Positions 9,474 through 18,536 of a stretch of DNA of 64,000 nt are shown piece by piece. A program made the translations under genes and the position numbers. The stretch spans positions 160,997-224,996 of the forward strand of contig JAEINT010000008.1 in the NCBI GenBank assembly GCA_016342745.1, written 5' to 3'. Each line of letters begins with the position of its first letter. Within the stretch, counting starts at the first letter, position 1. The stretch is from Labilibaculum sp. (GTDB lineage Bacteria > Bacteroidota > Bacteroidia > Bacteroidales > Marinifilaceae). Under the pieces are notes generated by a model that did not search any database, was not told the DNA's origin, and saw nothing but the letters and a program-made list of their open reading frames with translations.

Positions 9474-12400
9474 TTACTTTCTTTTCTTCTCTCGTCTAAC
9501 GAGTTTAATTCCCTCTATGTAATTCATCACTTTACGAAGAATATCAGACCACAAAGTAAAAAATAGAAAAACTGTTCCTAACCAAACTATTGCCAGATTA
9601 AACCAAAAGGTATCGATATAAAAGTCACCTACACGTTTTACTGGAGCGTAAAAATGAGATCGTCCAAATCGAGATTCGGGATACATAAAAACAGGATCCT
9701 TCTTTTGAATCAACTGATAATCGACCTCAATCATTTTATTTATTTCTGTTCTGTTCAAAACCAAATCGGCCAAGCCAGTATTGTAATATTTCTGTTTAAA
9801 ATCATAAACACCATCTCGCCCGAGAGAATCAACCAAGCGTGAATATTCAAAGTCTTTCTTATAGCCAGATTCACTTCCCAAACCAACGTAATACAACTTT
9901 ATTTTATCTAAAAAATGTCTGGTATTCTCTGCTACATTTAAATTAAAATCATAAATATTCAATTCTTTAATTTCAGGAAATACATTAAAACCAGCTTCTT
10001 CAGCCAATCTTTCTATTTCATTTTGAAGCATCAGAAATTGAGCGTTGGTGTCTTCTGTATTTTTTTCAAATTCAATATTCCTTTCACAGTCTAACAAAAT
10101 AGACTCTATTCTAGGAATTAAAAAGGAACTCTTAAAAGATGCATCGCTAATTCCTTTCTCATTTTCAAAAAAGTGTTTTTCGAACTCATTATCCTTAAAC
10201 TGCGTTACAGCAAGAGCTTCATAAGCCCATCTAGTAGTCATCATATCTCCCACAATAGGCACATAAACCTTATCTGTAATTCCTGAATGCAGATCATCAA
10301 ACTTAATCATAGCACCACCTAAAAGCAGCTGAGGAACTAATATCAAAGGAATTAAAATATAAATGGTGATAACCGAATTTAAACCCGCTGAAATATTTAA
10401 GCCAACCAAATTTGAAAAGCAGGAAGTGGTAAACAGCACGAGCCAATAAGAAAAAATCATTCCTTCTATATCAAGAATGTAATTGCCTATCAACACAAAT
10501 GAAATGGATTGTATCGCTGATAAAACAAACAAGAAAATAATTTTAGATGCCAGATAACTAATCCTACACAAATTCAAGAATTTCTCTCGTTGCAGAATCC
10601 TTTTATCTCGAATTATTTCCTCGGCACTAACCGTTAAGCCTAAAAACATAGAAACAACAACCGACATAAACAGAAACACAGGGAAGTTCTTATTATCGCC
10701 AAAGGAGTATCCTGCTGCTGTGGTATATTTTGTGAAATAGCCTAAAATCACCGCCAAAAGCGGTGCTTCGAACAGGTTAATAATTAAGTATTGCTTATTT
10801 GTTAGCTTCGATAATACATTACGAATCCAAAATATCGAAAACTGCTTTATCTTGCCAGGGATTTTAAAATCACTTTGTGGTAATTTTTTATCGGCACGCA
10901 ATGGCAAATGGTTAGCTTCAATATTCTCCTTGTATTTTTCATACCATTCAACCGGAAGAATTCTTCTTTCTCGAGTCTGTTTTCCTTGATCATCGATCAA
11001 TTTAGTCTCTACAATTTGCAGTATTTGTTCTGGATTCACATTCCCACAAGTTACGCACTCACTTTCTGAAGCATTCACCTGCGAATTCTGTGTTTTAAAA
11101 TAAACAATTGCATCAATTGGATTCCCATTGTAAATTGGATAACCTCCTCGATCCAATATCCACAATTTATCAAACATTTTGTAAATATCCGATGAAGGTT
11201 GATGAATGTTCACTACAACCAACTTACCTTTTAAAGTTTGACTTTTAAGCAGGTTCATCACCATTTCAGAATCGGTTGAAGACAAACCAGATGTTGGTTC
11301 ATCAACCAATAAAATAGCAGGCTCTCGCATGAGCTCCAAACCTATATTAATCCTCTTTCGCTGACCACCACTAATAAACTTATTCAAAGGGTTACCAACT
11401 TTTAAGTCTCGAACTTCATACAGATCTAAATCTTGCAGAATCTTCAAAACTTTCTTCAAGATCTGAATTTCACTATAATCTTTAAAACACAGTTTTGCAT
11501 TGTAATATAGATTCTGAAATACAGAAAGTTCCTCAATCAACAAATCATCTTGAGGAACAAAACCAATTAGGCCTTGTACAGAAAGTTTATTTCTGTGAAT
11601 ATCAAAATCATTAATTCTGATTTCACCACTATTGGGCGTTAAATTTCCATTCAACACATTTAACAAAGTTGATTTACCAACTCCACTACCTCCCATGATT
11701 CCAATTAACTGACCACTTTCCTCAGAAATATTGAACTTGTGAATTCCATTATTTGAGTTTCGAAATTTAAATTCAATATCCTTAGCTGAAAATATGATCT
11801 TTTCCTGAGATTCTTCTTTCAGAAATTTACCAGCAATATCCGTATAGTAAATTGACTTGATATTAGGCCCTTTAATTATTGATCCATTGCTTAATTGGTA
11901 GGTCCTATCTGGTTTTATTTTATTTCCTTCTAAATATAAATTAAGCTCACCTTCGTACTTGAAAACCAGTAAATTCACACTTTCTGCGAACATTACGATA
12001 AGTCTACCATACAAATTTTCACAAAAAAGATGCTTGAAGTCATTTTCCTTCTTCTTTACATCCTTTTTCATGAACCACGATAAATTCTCGGACCACTCGG
12101 TAACCTTATTATCGATTATCAGAAACTTGCTTTTATCGTATTCATCGAGCGTATCACCCCAAACAAAGGCGAGACAATTAATAAATTCGGAACGTGGTAT
12201 TTTAAAATTTTCAGCAACGATACTTATGAATTCGAATTCATTTTCGCTTACCAATTTATCCTCATAAACAAATTCCAATAAGCGCATCAATACAATCAAG
12301 CGTTCTTCTTGTACGAGCTCTACTTTAATCTTAGAACAAACTTTAGATGCTTCTGTTAAAGAAAGTATATTTGCCTGCTGGGCATGAACAGATGCCTGAT

Positions 12401-12593
12401 ACTCCATCTCTCGACGATAGAATTCAGAATAGTTCTCAAATAATCGTAAATATTCTACTTGAAGCTCAGAATTTACATAGCGATTCAAAAACCCTTCAAC
12501 AATCACCCTTCCCTCTCGCGAAACCCCCTCTTCTTTTGCATTTGCTACAATCGCAAACAGATGCATTAACGCATTTAAAATCGATTCCCCCAT
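9474..12593 (-). CDS. ABCG-like ABC transporter with TerB-like N-terminal domain
   Basis: 1039-residue fused ATPase-permease. Residues about 1-150 form an all-helical, TerB-like region (ANAKEEGVSREGR; EERLIVLMRLLEFVYEDKLVSENEFEFI). A beta-rich section (about 195-255) may be an FHA- or cNMP-like fold. The ATPase domain has Walker A GGSGVGKST (near 300), signature ISGGQRKRINIGLEL and Walker B LLVDEPTSGL, with the ABCG/White-type order ATPase before permease. The C-terminal membrane domain (about 620-800, then a final helix near 1010) contains a large soluble insert. A zinc-like CVTCGN motif sits near residue 515. The substrate is unknown. The upstream gene is an unknown lipoprotein, separated from it by a terminator. 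Confidence 0.8.
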   Translation of the reverse strand: MGESILNALMHLFAIVANAKEEGVSREGRVIVEGFLNRYVNSELQVEYLRLFENYSEFYRREMEYQASVHAQQANILSLTEASKVCSKIKVELVQEERLIVLMRLLEFVYEDKLVSENEFEFISIVAENFKIPRSEFINCLAFVWGDTLDEYDKSKFLIIDNKVTEWSENLSWFMKKDVKKKENDFKHLFCENLYGRLIVMFAESVNLLVFKYEGELNLYLEGNKIKPDRTYQLSNGSIIKGPNIKSIYYTDIAGKFLKEESQEKIIFSAKDIEFKFRNSNNGIHKFNISEESGQLIGIMGGSGVGKSTLLNVLNGNLTPNSGEIRINDFDIHRNKLSVQGLIGFVPQDDLLIEELSVFQNLYYNAKLCFKDYSEIQILKKVLKILQDLDLYEVRDLKVGNPLNKFISGGQRKRINIGLELMREPAILLVDEPTSGLSSTDSEMVMNLLKSQTLKGKLVVVNIHQPSSDIYKMFDKLWILDRGGYPIYNGNPIDAIVYFKTQNSQVNASESECVTCGNVNPEQILQIVETKLIDDQGKQTRERRILPVEWYEKYKENIEANHLPLRADKKLPQSDFKIPGKIKQFSIFWIRNVLSKLTNKQYLIINLFEAPLLAVILGYFTKYTTAAGYSFGDNKNFPVFLFMSVVVSMFLGLTVSAEEIIRDKRILQREKFLNLCRISYLASKIIFLFVLSAIQSISFVLIGNYILDIEGMIFSYWLVLFTTSCFSNLVGLNISAGLNSVITIYILIPLILVPQLLLGGAMIKFDDLHSGITDKVYVPIVGDMMTTRWAYEALAVTQFKDNEFEKHFFENEKGISDASFKSSFLIPRIESILLDCERNIEFEKNTEDTNAQFLMLQNEIERLAEEAGFNVFPEIKELNIYDFNLNVAENTRHFLDKIKLYYVGLGSESGYKKDFEYSRLVDSLGRDGVYDFKQKYYNTGLADLVLNRTEINKMIEVDYQLIQKKDPVFMYPESRFGRSHFYAPVKRVGDFYIDTFWFNLAIVWLGTVFLFFTLWSDILRKVMNYIEGIKLVRREKKRK

Positions 12594-12652
12594 TTACTTA
12601 TGGAATTTTGGTATACCTATTTCGGAATGATTTAAAAATACAATTTATTTCC

Positions 12653-12660
12653 CAAACATA
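12653..12660 (-). promoter_or_regulatory. Promoter -7 box for the ABCG-like gene
   Basis: The minus strand reads TATGTTTG, an exact TAnnTTTG, 60 bases before the ATG at 12593. No clear -33 box is visible because the terminator of the upstream gene occupies that area. Confidence 0.4.
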
Positions 12661-12688
12661 AAGAATTAGAAAGAAGAGATATGGACAT

Positions 12689-12721
12689 AAAAAAACTGCC
12701 TTTCGAAATCGAAAGGCAGTT
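12689..12721 (-). terminator. Rho-independent terminator after the 13.5-kb lipoprotein gene
   Basis: A perfect 12-bp stem (12694-12705 with 12710-12721) and AAAT loop are followed on the minus strand by a short T run. It separates the lipoprotein gene from the ABC transporter gene. Confidence 0.85.
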
Positions 12722-12741
12722 AGATATTTTTTAAGGATCAC

Positions 12742-13575
12742 TTACTGAACGATACCATCTCTTAGTTTTGCAACACTAGCAGAAATTTCATTCAATTGAT
12801 CTTCTGTCATGCTACCATCTACTATTTTATCATAGCTTGCTTTTAAACCAGTTAAATCAGCAATTAAAGAAGCAATATTAGCATCATTAGACTCTGGAGC
12901 TAATACTTCTAGCAACTTCTCTAGAATTGCTTTCTGATCAAAAATAACCTTTACAATTTCAGGGTTAGCATAAGTATTATCAGAAATGTGAGTTGCAATA
13001 TATAGACCTTCAATAAAACTTCCACTAACAACCATTAACGAAAGATTTCCTTTCGCATTCTTATTCAAGAATTCATAAGTGTCATAAAACGAATTGGTAA
13101 TCACCTTAACCAACTGATCTTTATCATCAAGATTCTTTTCAACCTCTTCAACAAGCGTTTCATTGTAAGCACTTGTAATTTCAAGGTTATCAATTAATGA
13201 TTTTGAAGCTTTCAAAAACAACATTGTTTCTTGCTTACGCTGATATGTACTTGCGTAACTTAAGTCAGCACTATACACTCCAAGATTTAAAGCTCTTGCT
13301 TTTTCAGTAAAATACTTATCAGCATTCTCTGAAGAATTCGATAAACCTAAAATATAATCAGCTCCAATACGATTTAACATTGATGTTAATTCAAATGTAG
13401 TTGGAAGTGGATATACAACATCCTTAACTTCTTTTTCGATTGCTTTCTTAAGCAAAGGTTTCATTGTTTGTCCTTCACCTTTCTTTTTATCAACAGGCTT
13501 ACACGCAACAAAATTCAAAGCAAAAACGGCAACCAAAAGAAATGTGATATAACGGCAATTAGTTAGTTTTTTCAT
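12742..13575 (-). CDS. Unknown helical lipoprotein
   Basis: 277 residues. The signal peptide ends in a lipobox (ALNFVAC near residue 25), so the mature protein should be lipid-anchored in the envelope. The rest is mostly alpha-helical and charged, with segments such as LPTTFELTSMLNRIGADYILGLSN and two helices rich in Leu/Asp near the C-terminus. No catalytic motif was recognised. It stands between its own terminator and a gene-poor spacer. Proximity to the ABC transporter gene on the same strand suggests, but does not prove, a functional link. Confidence 0.7.
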   Translation of the reverse strand: MKKLTNCRYITFLLVAVFALNFVACKPVDKKKGEGQTMKPLLKKAIEKEVKDVVYPLPTTFELTSMLNRIGADYILGLSNSSENADKYFTEKARALNLGVYSADLSYASTYQRKQETMLFLKASKSLIDNLEITSAYNETLVEEVEKNLDDKDQLVKVITNSFYDTYEFLNKNAKGNLSLMVVSGSFIEGLYIATHISDNTYANPEIVKVIFDQKAILEKLLEVLAPESNDANIASLIADLTGLKASYDKIVDGSMTEDQLNEISASVAKLRDGIVQ

Positions 13576-13880
13576 GGATTTTTAATTTTTAAAATCTAAA
13601 GTTCTAGTTTTTCAGGTCTAAATTTAACAAAAAGAGAGCGATTTACAAGCATGATTTATTCAATATCTTTCTCCTTGTTCATAAGCCTTCCCAATCTTTT
13701 TAACATGTTGGAAATTATTCGGGTAAGCTCCATGCGTACCATCAAATTTAACAATGCCGATTCGTCCTGCCAATCAACCAGATAAGAAAATATTCATCTT
13801 CATTTATCTGCAAATAAAGAAAGTGACCCAATAGCACAAAGCTTCGAATCACTTTCAGAAAAACAAACTTGATTATAATT
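13576..13880. other. Gene-poor spacer with one tiny ORF
   Basis: 305 bases between the unknown lipoprotein and the LytR-type regulator gene. The only structure seen is the short minus-strand reading frame described separately at 13656-13793. No promoter with a TAnnTTTG core was found for the lipoprotein gene. Confidence 0.5.
13656..13793 (-). other. Short ORF or gene remnant
   Basis: On the minus strand a frame stays open for 45 codons after a TGA at 13796. The first ATG (13742) would give a 28-residue basic, amphipathic helix ending NKEKDIE. The codons upstream of that ATG also read like protein (VDWQDESALLNL), which suggests the 3' end of a decayed gene rather than a new small gene. No promoter or homologue is recognised. 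Confidence 0.25.
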
Positions 13881-14585
13881 TTAAACAGGGTGTATTACTT
13901 GAAAAAACCCTTGTTTGTAGTTATTTCCAATAGGAATAGTAGCTTTTTCTAAATGAACCATATTTCCTTCTATCGATTTAATTTTCGATAAAGACACAAT
14001 ATACGATTTATGAATTCGATAAAATTTCTGCGAAGGCAACAAACGCTCTATTCCTTTCAAAGATTGATAAGTCACAACATGTCCATCGATCGTAAATATT
14101 TTCACGTAATCTCCCAAAGCCTCTACATATAGAATGGAATCAAGATTTATATTAATTGTTTTTTTATTTGCCTTAACAAAAATATATTCTCGCTCCTCTT
14201 TTTCTGCTTCTTGAGGCTCCGGAGTACCTTTCATTTTTTCCTCTGCTTTCTGAACCGATTGTAAAAAACGTTCAAACGAAAATGGCTTTTTAAGGTAATC
14301 CAACACATTCAGCTCATAACTCTCTAAAGCATATTCGGTATATGCCGTTGTTATTATCACCATTGGTGGATTTTTATATGTTTTTAAAAAATTAATTCCG
14401 CTTAAACGAGGCATATTGATATCTAGAAAAATCAGATCAACTTCATTTTCTTGTAAAACTTCCATCGCCTCAATTGCATCACTACACTTCCCTATTAATT
14501 CAAGACCTGGCAATTCTGAGACATATTTCTCCAAAACCCTTTGCGCCAAAGGCTCATCATCAACTATTAAACATTTCAACTTCAT
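13881..14585 (-). CDS. LytTR-family response regulator
   Basis: Cytoplasmic two-component regulator. The 234-residue protein has a receiver domain (1-120) with acidic pair D9-D10, phospho-acceptor D55 in LIFLDINMP, T81-type TTAYTEYAL and K102-type LKKPFSFERF. A LytTR DNA-binding domain follows (about 132-232) with the YVEALGDYVKIFT and FYRIHKSYIVSL motifs. It follows the LytS-type kinase by 14 bases and is the second gene of that pair. Targets are unknown; no LytTR repeat pair was found nearby. Confidence 0.93.
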   Translation of the reverse strand: MKLKCLIVDDEPLAQRVLEKYVSELPGLELIGKCSDAIEAMEVLQENEVDLIFLDINMPRLSGINFLKTYKNPPMVIITTAYTEYALESYELNVLDYLKKPFSFERFLQSVQKAEEKMKGTPEPQEAEKEEREYIFVKANKKTININLDSILYVEALGDYVKIFTIDGHVVTYQSLKGIERLLPSQKFYRIHKSYIVSLSKIKSIEGNMVHLEKATIPIGNNYKQGFFQVIHPV

Positions 14586-14599
14586 AAAGTTTAGTTTCT

Positions 14600-15664
14600 T
14601 TAGGATAAATCTATTTTCAATGAAACCTTAAACAGGTTGTCAACCTCTGCTATTTCAAGATTGTGTTTTTCAGGATACAACAATTCCAATCGCCGAATTA
14701 CATTTTTAATCCCTATTCCACTGTCCTTTTTGTCCTCTTGACTCCAATCTGACTCAGAACTGTTCTCTATTACCAGTTCAATTCGCTCTTTATCCTCAAA
14801 ATTAAAGAGAATATTCACAAATCCATTATTCATTTTACCAAAAGCGCCATGCTTAAATGCATTTTCTATTAAAGGTTCAAACAATAAGGGTGCAATCATA
14901 CTGCTATTAGCATTCCCTTTCACAGTCATCTGAACTGGAATTTTATCATCCAATCGGATTCTTTGCAAATCAAGATAATTATTGAGAAAATCCAATTCCT
15001 TCTCTAACAAAACAAAACGATCGTTGCAATCATATAAAATATATCTCATTAAGTCCGACAACTTTAATACTAAACTAGGTGCTTTATCCGACTTATCAAG
15101 TGTTAACGAATATATATTATTTAAGGTGTTGAATAAGAAATGTGGATTTATTTGTGCTTTAAGAGCCTTTAACTCAGCCTCCAATTTTTCTCTTTCAATA
15201 TCCTTTAACTGAAATGATATTTTTTGGAGAACAAATAGCTCCCGCATCAAGGATAAAAAACTTGTTACCCCAACATATATAAAAGTGAAAAATGCAAAAT
15301 TAAACCAGACAAAAAAGGTCAACTCTTGAAAATACTCTTCTCCCTGAACAAAGCTTTGCAAGGGATAAACCAGTAAGAAATCGATAAAAAAGGCAGCTAT
15401 TGAAATTGTTATCAGAAGAGAAACACTAAACAGAAAAAATCGTTGTTTTTTAAACAAACGTGGAATTAACACTAACAGATTAAAATAGACTGCAGCCGCA
15501 AAACAAAGATTAAAAATCAAAGTCATTAAAACAGGCTCTAATTTTACAATGTTTTTAAAACTACTTGCCACAAACATGGTAAATAACCAAAACGTTAACG
15601 CAAGTACCCAAAACAAAATATGATATGCGATTCTACTTCGAGATATTTTTTTTATGTTACTCAT
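14600..15664 (-). CDS. LytS-type sensor histidine kinase
   Basis: Inner-membrane sensor of the His_kinase (PF06580) family. The 354-residue product has four hydrophobic helices (about 12-35, 45-65, 75-98 and 115-140). A linker helix then leads to the phospho-acceptor motif LKAQINPHFLFNTLNNIY (His near 173) and a C-terminal ATPase domain with N-box PLIENAFKHGAFG and G-box DSGIGIKNVIRRL. No extracellular sensor domain is evident, so the signal is probably sensed in the membrane. It is followed by its LytTR partner. The region upstream has no gene. Confidence 0.93.
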   Translation of the reverse strand: MSNIKKISRSRIAYHILFWVLALTFWLFTMFVASSFKNIVKLEPVLMTLIFNLCFAAAVYFNLLVLIPRLFKKQRFFLFSVSLLITISIAAFFIDFLLVYPLQSFVQGEEYFQELTFFVWFNFAFFTFIYVGVTSFLSLMRELFVLQKISFQLKDIEREKLEAELKALKAQINPHFLFNTLNNIYSLTLDKSDKAPSLVLKLSDLMRYILYDCNDRFVLLEKELDFLNNYLDLQRIRLDDKIPVQMTVKGNANSSMIAPLLFEPLIENAFKHGAFGKMNNGFVNILFNFEDKERIELVIENSSESDWSQEDKKDSGIGIKNVIRRLELLYPEKHNLEIAEVDNLFKVSLKIDLS

Positions 15665-15925
15665 GAACTGACTTACTTCTAAATTATATAGGTAAAGTAG
15701 AAAAGAATTGAGATTCCTTAAAAATTATTCGTTGTCAGATGCAATTCTCCTGTTAAAAGCCAATAATCTTCCGATATCTTAAATGAGTAAAACGATCATT
15801 CTGTTTTGAGGTCTTTTATTGCTGTTGCAATATCATAGCCTATTCTAATTTAAATAAGAAAGAAGCTGTGTTTGCTGAAGTCATTTTATTCTAGAATATC
15901 GATAGATAAATTTTAAATCTTGTAG
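15665..15925. other. Spacer upstream of the LytS-type kinase
   Basis: AT-rich sequence with no open frame of note. A small inverted repeat TTGTAG...CTACAA (15920-15940) marks its right end. Beyond it lies the degraded frame at 15926-16180. Confidence 0.4.
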
Positions 15926-16180
15926 GTTTTCATTCTACAATTCAGAGAAACTTTCAAAATACCAGGTATCACTATCGCATTTCCAGAACATTGCCTAGCA
16001 AACACTAAAGGAGCTGATAAAATTGAAGAAAACAAGATAGTTACATTCAGAGAATGGAATCAAATAATTCATTGAACAAGACAACATTACATCGACAAAA
16101 ATTCCTGTGCAGATCGCGTTCAAATGGCTTAGCAGATATAAACACCTCTGTCGATATATCGGAAATCGAAAAGGACTTCG
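15926..16180 (+). pseudogene. Possible decayed protein-coding gene, unrecognised family
   Basis: On the plus strand, 49 codons are open from 15926 to a TGA at 16073, reading in a protein-like way (FKIPGITIAFPEHC, then DKIEENKIVTFREWNQII). Directly after the stop, the +1 frame continues as EQDNITSTKIPVQIAFKWLSRYKHL to about 16180. A single-base indel near 16073 would join them. There is no start codon context and no family is recognised. It runs up to the convergent miaA gene. Confidence 0.35.
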
Positions 16181-16181
16181 T

Positions 16182-17093
16182 TTAAAGCATGAGCTCTTTT
16201 ACCTTTTTAATTTTCTCCTCCAAAGGCATAAATCCATCTAACCAATGAATATTGGAGCCACTTCGTTCCATTTTTCGAAACCATGTCATTTGTCTCTTAG
16301 CAAATTGATGTATAGCAACTTCGAGTCTTGAAAACATCTCATCATAGGTTAAATCGCCAACCACATATTGCGTTAGAAATTTATATTCCAAGCCATAGTA
16401 AATTAAATCCTCTGGAGAAACACCTGATTTAATTAGTCCTTCAACCTCTTCCACCATTCCAGAATTTAATCTTTCCTTTAAACGCTGAGAGATTCTTTTT
16501 CTTCGATCTTCACGGTCGAATTTAATACCAATTAACAAGGGATTCAACTCCGGATAATCCATTTCAATTTGCGGATTGGATGCATAATATCTTTCGATCT
16601 CAATGGCACGAATCGCTCTCTTCTGCGTTTCTAAATCAGAGTTATTGTGCACTTCTTTATATGAACGCAAAATGACTCCTAACTCGTCCAATGACTTTGC
16701 CTCTAACTCGTCACGAAATTCTTGATCTTTTGGCACTGCAATTAACTTATATCCTTTTAAAGCCGCCTCCAAATACATTCCCGTTCCACCACAGACAACT
16801 GGCATTTTATTTTTAGCAGAAATCTGCTCAAAAGCCTTCACAAAATCTCTCTGAAACTCATAAACATTATACTTGTAACCCGCATCTGCAATATCGATTA
16901 AATGGTATGGAATTGGCATTCCATCAACAACATATTCCTCGATATCTTTTCCTGTGCCCAAATCCATACCTCTATAAATTTGGCGTGAATCGGCACTTAT
17001 AATTTCGCCTTGAAATTCTTTTGCCAAATGTACAGCTAAGCTTGTTTTTCCTGTTGCGGTAGCTCCAAGTACGACTAATAAGTTATTTTGCAT
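16182..17093 (-). CDS. miaA: tRNA dimethylallyltransferase MiaA
   Basis: Transfers a dimethylallyl group to N6 of A37 in tRNAs reading UNN codons. The 303-residue product has P-loop GATATGKT (10-17), SADSRQIYRGMDLGTGKD, the VVCGGTGMYLEAAL motif and the KRAIRAIEIERYY stretch; the C-terminal FAKRQMTWFRKM helix is also typical. Length is normal. It is a single gene divergent from the Yip1-like pair. Confidence 0.96.
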   Translation of the reverse strand: MQNNLLVVLGATATGKTSLAVHLAKEFQGEIISADSRQIYRGMDLGTGKDIEEYVVDGMPIPYHLIDIADAGYKYNVYEFQRDFVKAFEQISAKNKMPVVCGGTGMYLEAALKGYKLIAVPKDQEFRDELEAKSLDELGVILRSYKEVHNNSDLETQKRAIRAIEIERYYASNPQIEMDYPELNPLLIGIKFDREDRRKRISQRLKERLNSGMVEEVEGLIKSGVSPEDLIYYGLEYKFLTQYVVGDLTYDEMFSRLEVAIHQFAKRQMTWFRKMERSGSNIHWLDGFMPLEEKIKKVKELML

Positions 17094-17247
17094 TTCGAGT
17101 AATTTTACAAGAATTCAGAGAAAACTAAATAAGATCAATTTTTCTTTATCCGGATAATGTTTATCTTACAATAAGACACAACTGCATGTGAACATACACA
17201 GCAAAATTACTTTAAGTTTTTTGAATTCACCAACAACTCCTTTTAAT

Positions 17248-17820
17248 ATGACAATTTATAGTACTTATAAACACCTATTTCAATTGTTAATTCAAGCCGG
17301 ACAGGAATGGAAACAAATTGCCCAAGAAAGATATACACCCAAAGAAATTTTCATTCAACTTATTCTGCCATTAATAGTAATAATGGGCACTTGCAATTTT
17401 TTAGGCTATCAACTCTTCGAGCAAAATCCTGCACAACACATTCAAATGCATTTATTTTCTGCTAGTGCAACCTTTCTATTTTCCATAGTATCCTTTTACA
17501 TTTCAACACTATTAATTGCAAAGTTTGCTCACTATGAAACCAAACAAGAACGATTCACTAAAGCTTTTACCTTAGTAGGATACTCCTTTGTTCCAGGAAT
17601 TATCTTTAACTCACTTGCATTTTTATTGCCTAGCATAAACTATCTAACCATCCTAGGTCTGTTTAGTTTTTTCATACTATACAAAGGAATTGGCCCTATG
17701 CTAAACATTCCTGAAGATAAAAAATCGGGTTATTTCACCTTTATCCTTATCGGACTTCTATCTGTTTATGCTGTTTTAGGAGCTTTCTTTATTGGCATTG
17801 CTAGCTATTTAGGGTTTTAA
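17248..17820 (+). CDS. Yip1-like membrane protein (first of a tandem pair)
   Basis: 190 residues from the ATG at 17248; a GTG at 17188 would add 20 residues that look non-coding. The protein opens with a soluble segment (YKHLFQLLIQAGQEWKQIAQERYTPKEIF) followed by five to six membrane helices. This layout, with a PxxxWxxIAxE motif before the first helix, matches the bacterial Yip1 family. The next gene has the same motif (IIPKKEWNAIAQEETSVKSLF), so the two are tandem paralogues. Function is unknown; members are small inner-membrane proteins. Confidence 0.75.
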   Translation: MTIYSTYKHLFQLLIQAGQEWKQIAQERYTPKEIFIQLILPLIVIMGTCNFLGYQLFEQNPAQHIQMHLFSASATFLFSIVSFYISTLLIAKFAHYETKQERFTKAFTLVGYSFVPGIIFNSLAFLLPSINYLTILGLFSFFILYKGIGPMLNIPEDKKSGYFTFILIGLLSVYAVLGAFFIGIASYLGF

Positions 17821-17875
17821 TAAAAAGTTCAAAATAAAATTCATCTAAAACATCCTGATATTTAAAAAGCTTGCT

Positions 17876-17883
17876 TAATTTTG
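17876..17883 (+). promoter_or_regulatory. Promoter -7 box for the second Yip1-like gene
   Basis: TAATTTTG, an exact TAnnTTTG. It lies inside the 5' extension that would be coding if a TTG at 17871 were used, which supports the ATG at 17913 as the start. Confidence 0.5.
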
Positions 17884-17912
17884 ATCTTAATCAAAATGAA
17901 GAAACAAAGACA

Positions 17913-18503
17913 ATGAAATATCGCTCACAAACTATTATACATTCTTTTTCAAGGCTCCTAAACCTATTCATCATTCCCAAAAAGGAGTGGAATGCGATTG
18001 CGCAAGAAGAAACATCAGTAAAATCATTATTCCTTTACTTTGCAATACCTGTAATTGCAGCCTGTTCAATCATCTCATTTTTTGGTGTATTAATTCACAC
18101 CAAAAGCATAGGCGTTAGTATTTCTCAGCTATTTGTTTCTTTTTTCTCTTTAATTATTGGTCTTTTTTTCGCTGCTAAAATCATCATTTTATTGGCTCCA
18201 AATTTCCAACTTACAATAAAGCCATACATTATATTTCAACTGATTATTTATAGCGGTGCTGCATTCTGTGTTTTTCATGGAATAGCCAAGCTTTTTAGCC
18301 CTTATTCCTTTCTAAATCAGATATGTCTACTGTGCGAGCTGTATTTTATTCGAATTTTATGGATTGGAACAACACCTCTTCTACCTATAGCAGAAAATAA
18401 AAAACCAGGCTTCACTATAATGGCAAGCTTGTTGGTTTTAGTACTACCTTTAATATTCGATCGAATGTTTTCCATTCTATTCAAGCTTCCAGTTACGATT
18501 TAA
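17913..18503 (+). CDS. Yip1-like membrane protein (second of a tandem pair)
   Basis: 196 residues from the ATG at 17913. A soluble N-terminus with the FIIPKKEWNAIAQE motif is followed by five to six hydrophobic helices ending near the C-terminus. It aligns in layout with the gene 92 bases upstream (rexWnaIAqE, a helix, then GTTPLLPIAENKKPG against GIGPMLNIPEDKKSG in the fourth loop). The shared PxxxxxKKxG motif makes the paralogy convincing. It has its own promoter. Role unknown. Confidence 0.75.
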   Translation: MKYRSQTIIHSFSRLLNLFIIPKKEWNAIAQEETSVKSLFLYFAIPVIAACSIISFFGVLIHTKSIGVSISQLFVSFFSLIIGLFFAAKIIILLAPNFQLTIKPYIIFQLIIYSGAAFCVFHGIAKLFSPYSFLNQICLLCELYFIRILWIGTTPLLPIAENKKPGFTIMASLLVLVLPLIFDRMFSILFKLPVTI

Positions 18504-18507
18504 ATTG

Positions 18508-18515
18508 TAAATTTG
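18508..18515 (+). promoter_or_regulatory. Promoter -7 box for smpB
   Basis: TAAATTTG matches TAnnTTTG and lies 22 bases before the smpB ATG, directly behind the stop codon of the Yip1-like gene. Confidence 0.45.
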
Positions 18516-18536
18516 TGGGGAAATTAAGAATTTGCA

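Noticed and set aside
17871..17912. TTG-initiated extension of the second Yip1-like gene
   Set aside because: It overlaps a TAATTTTG promoter core, so it is leader rather than coding.
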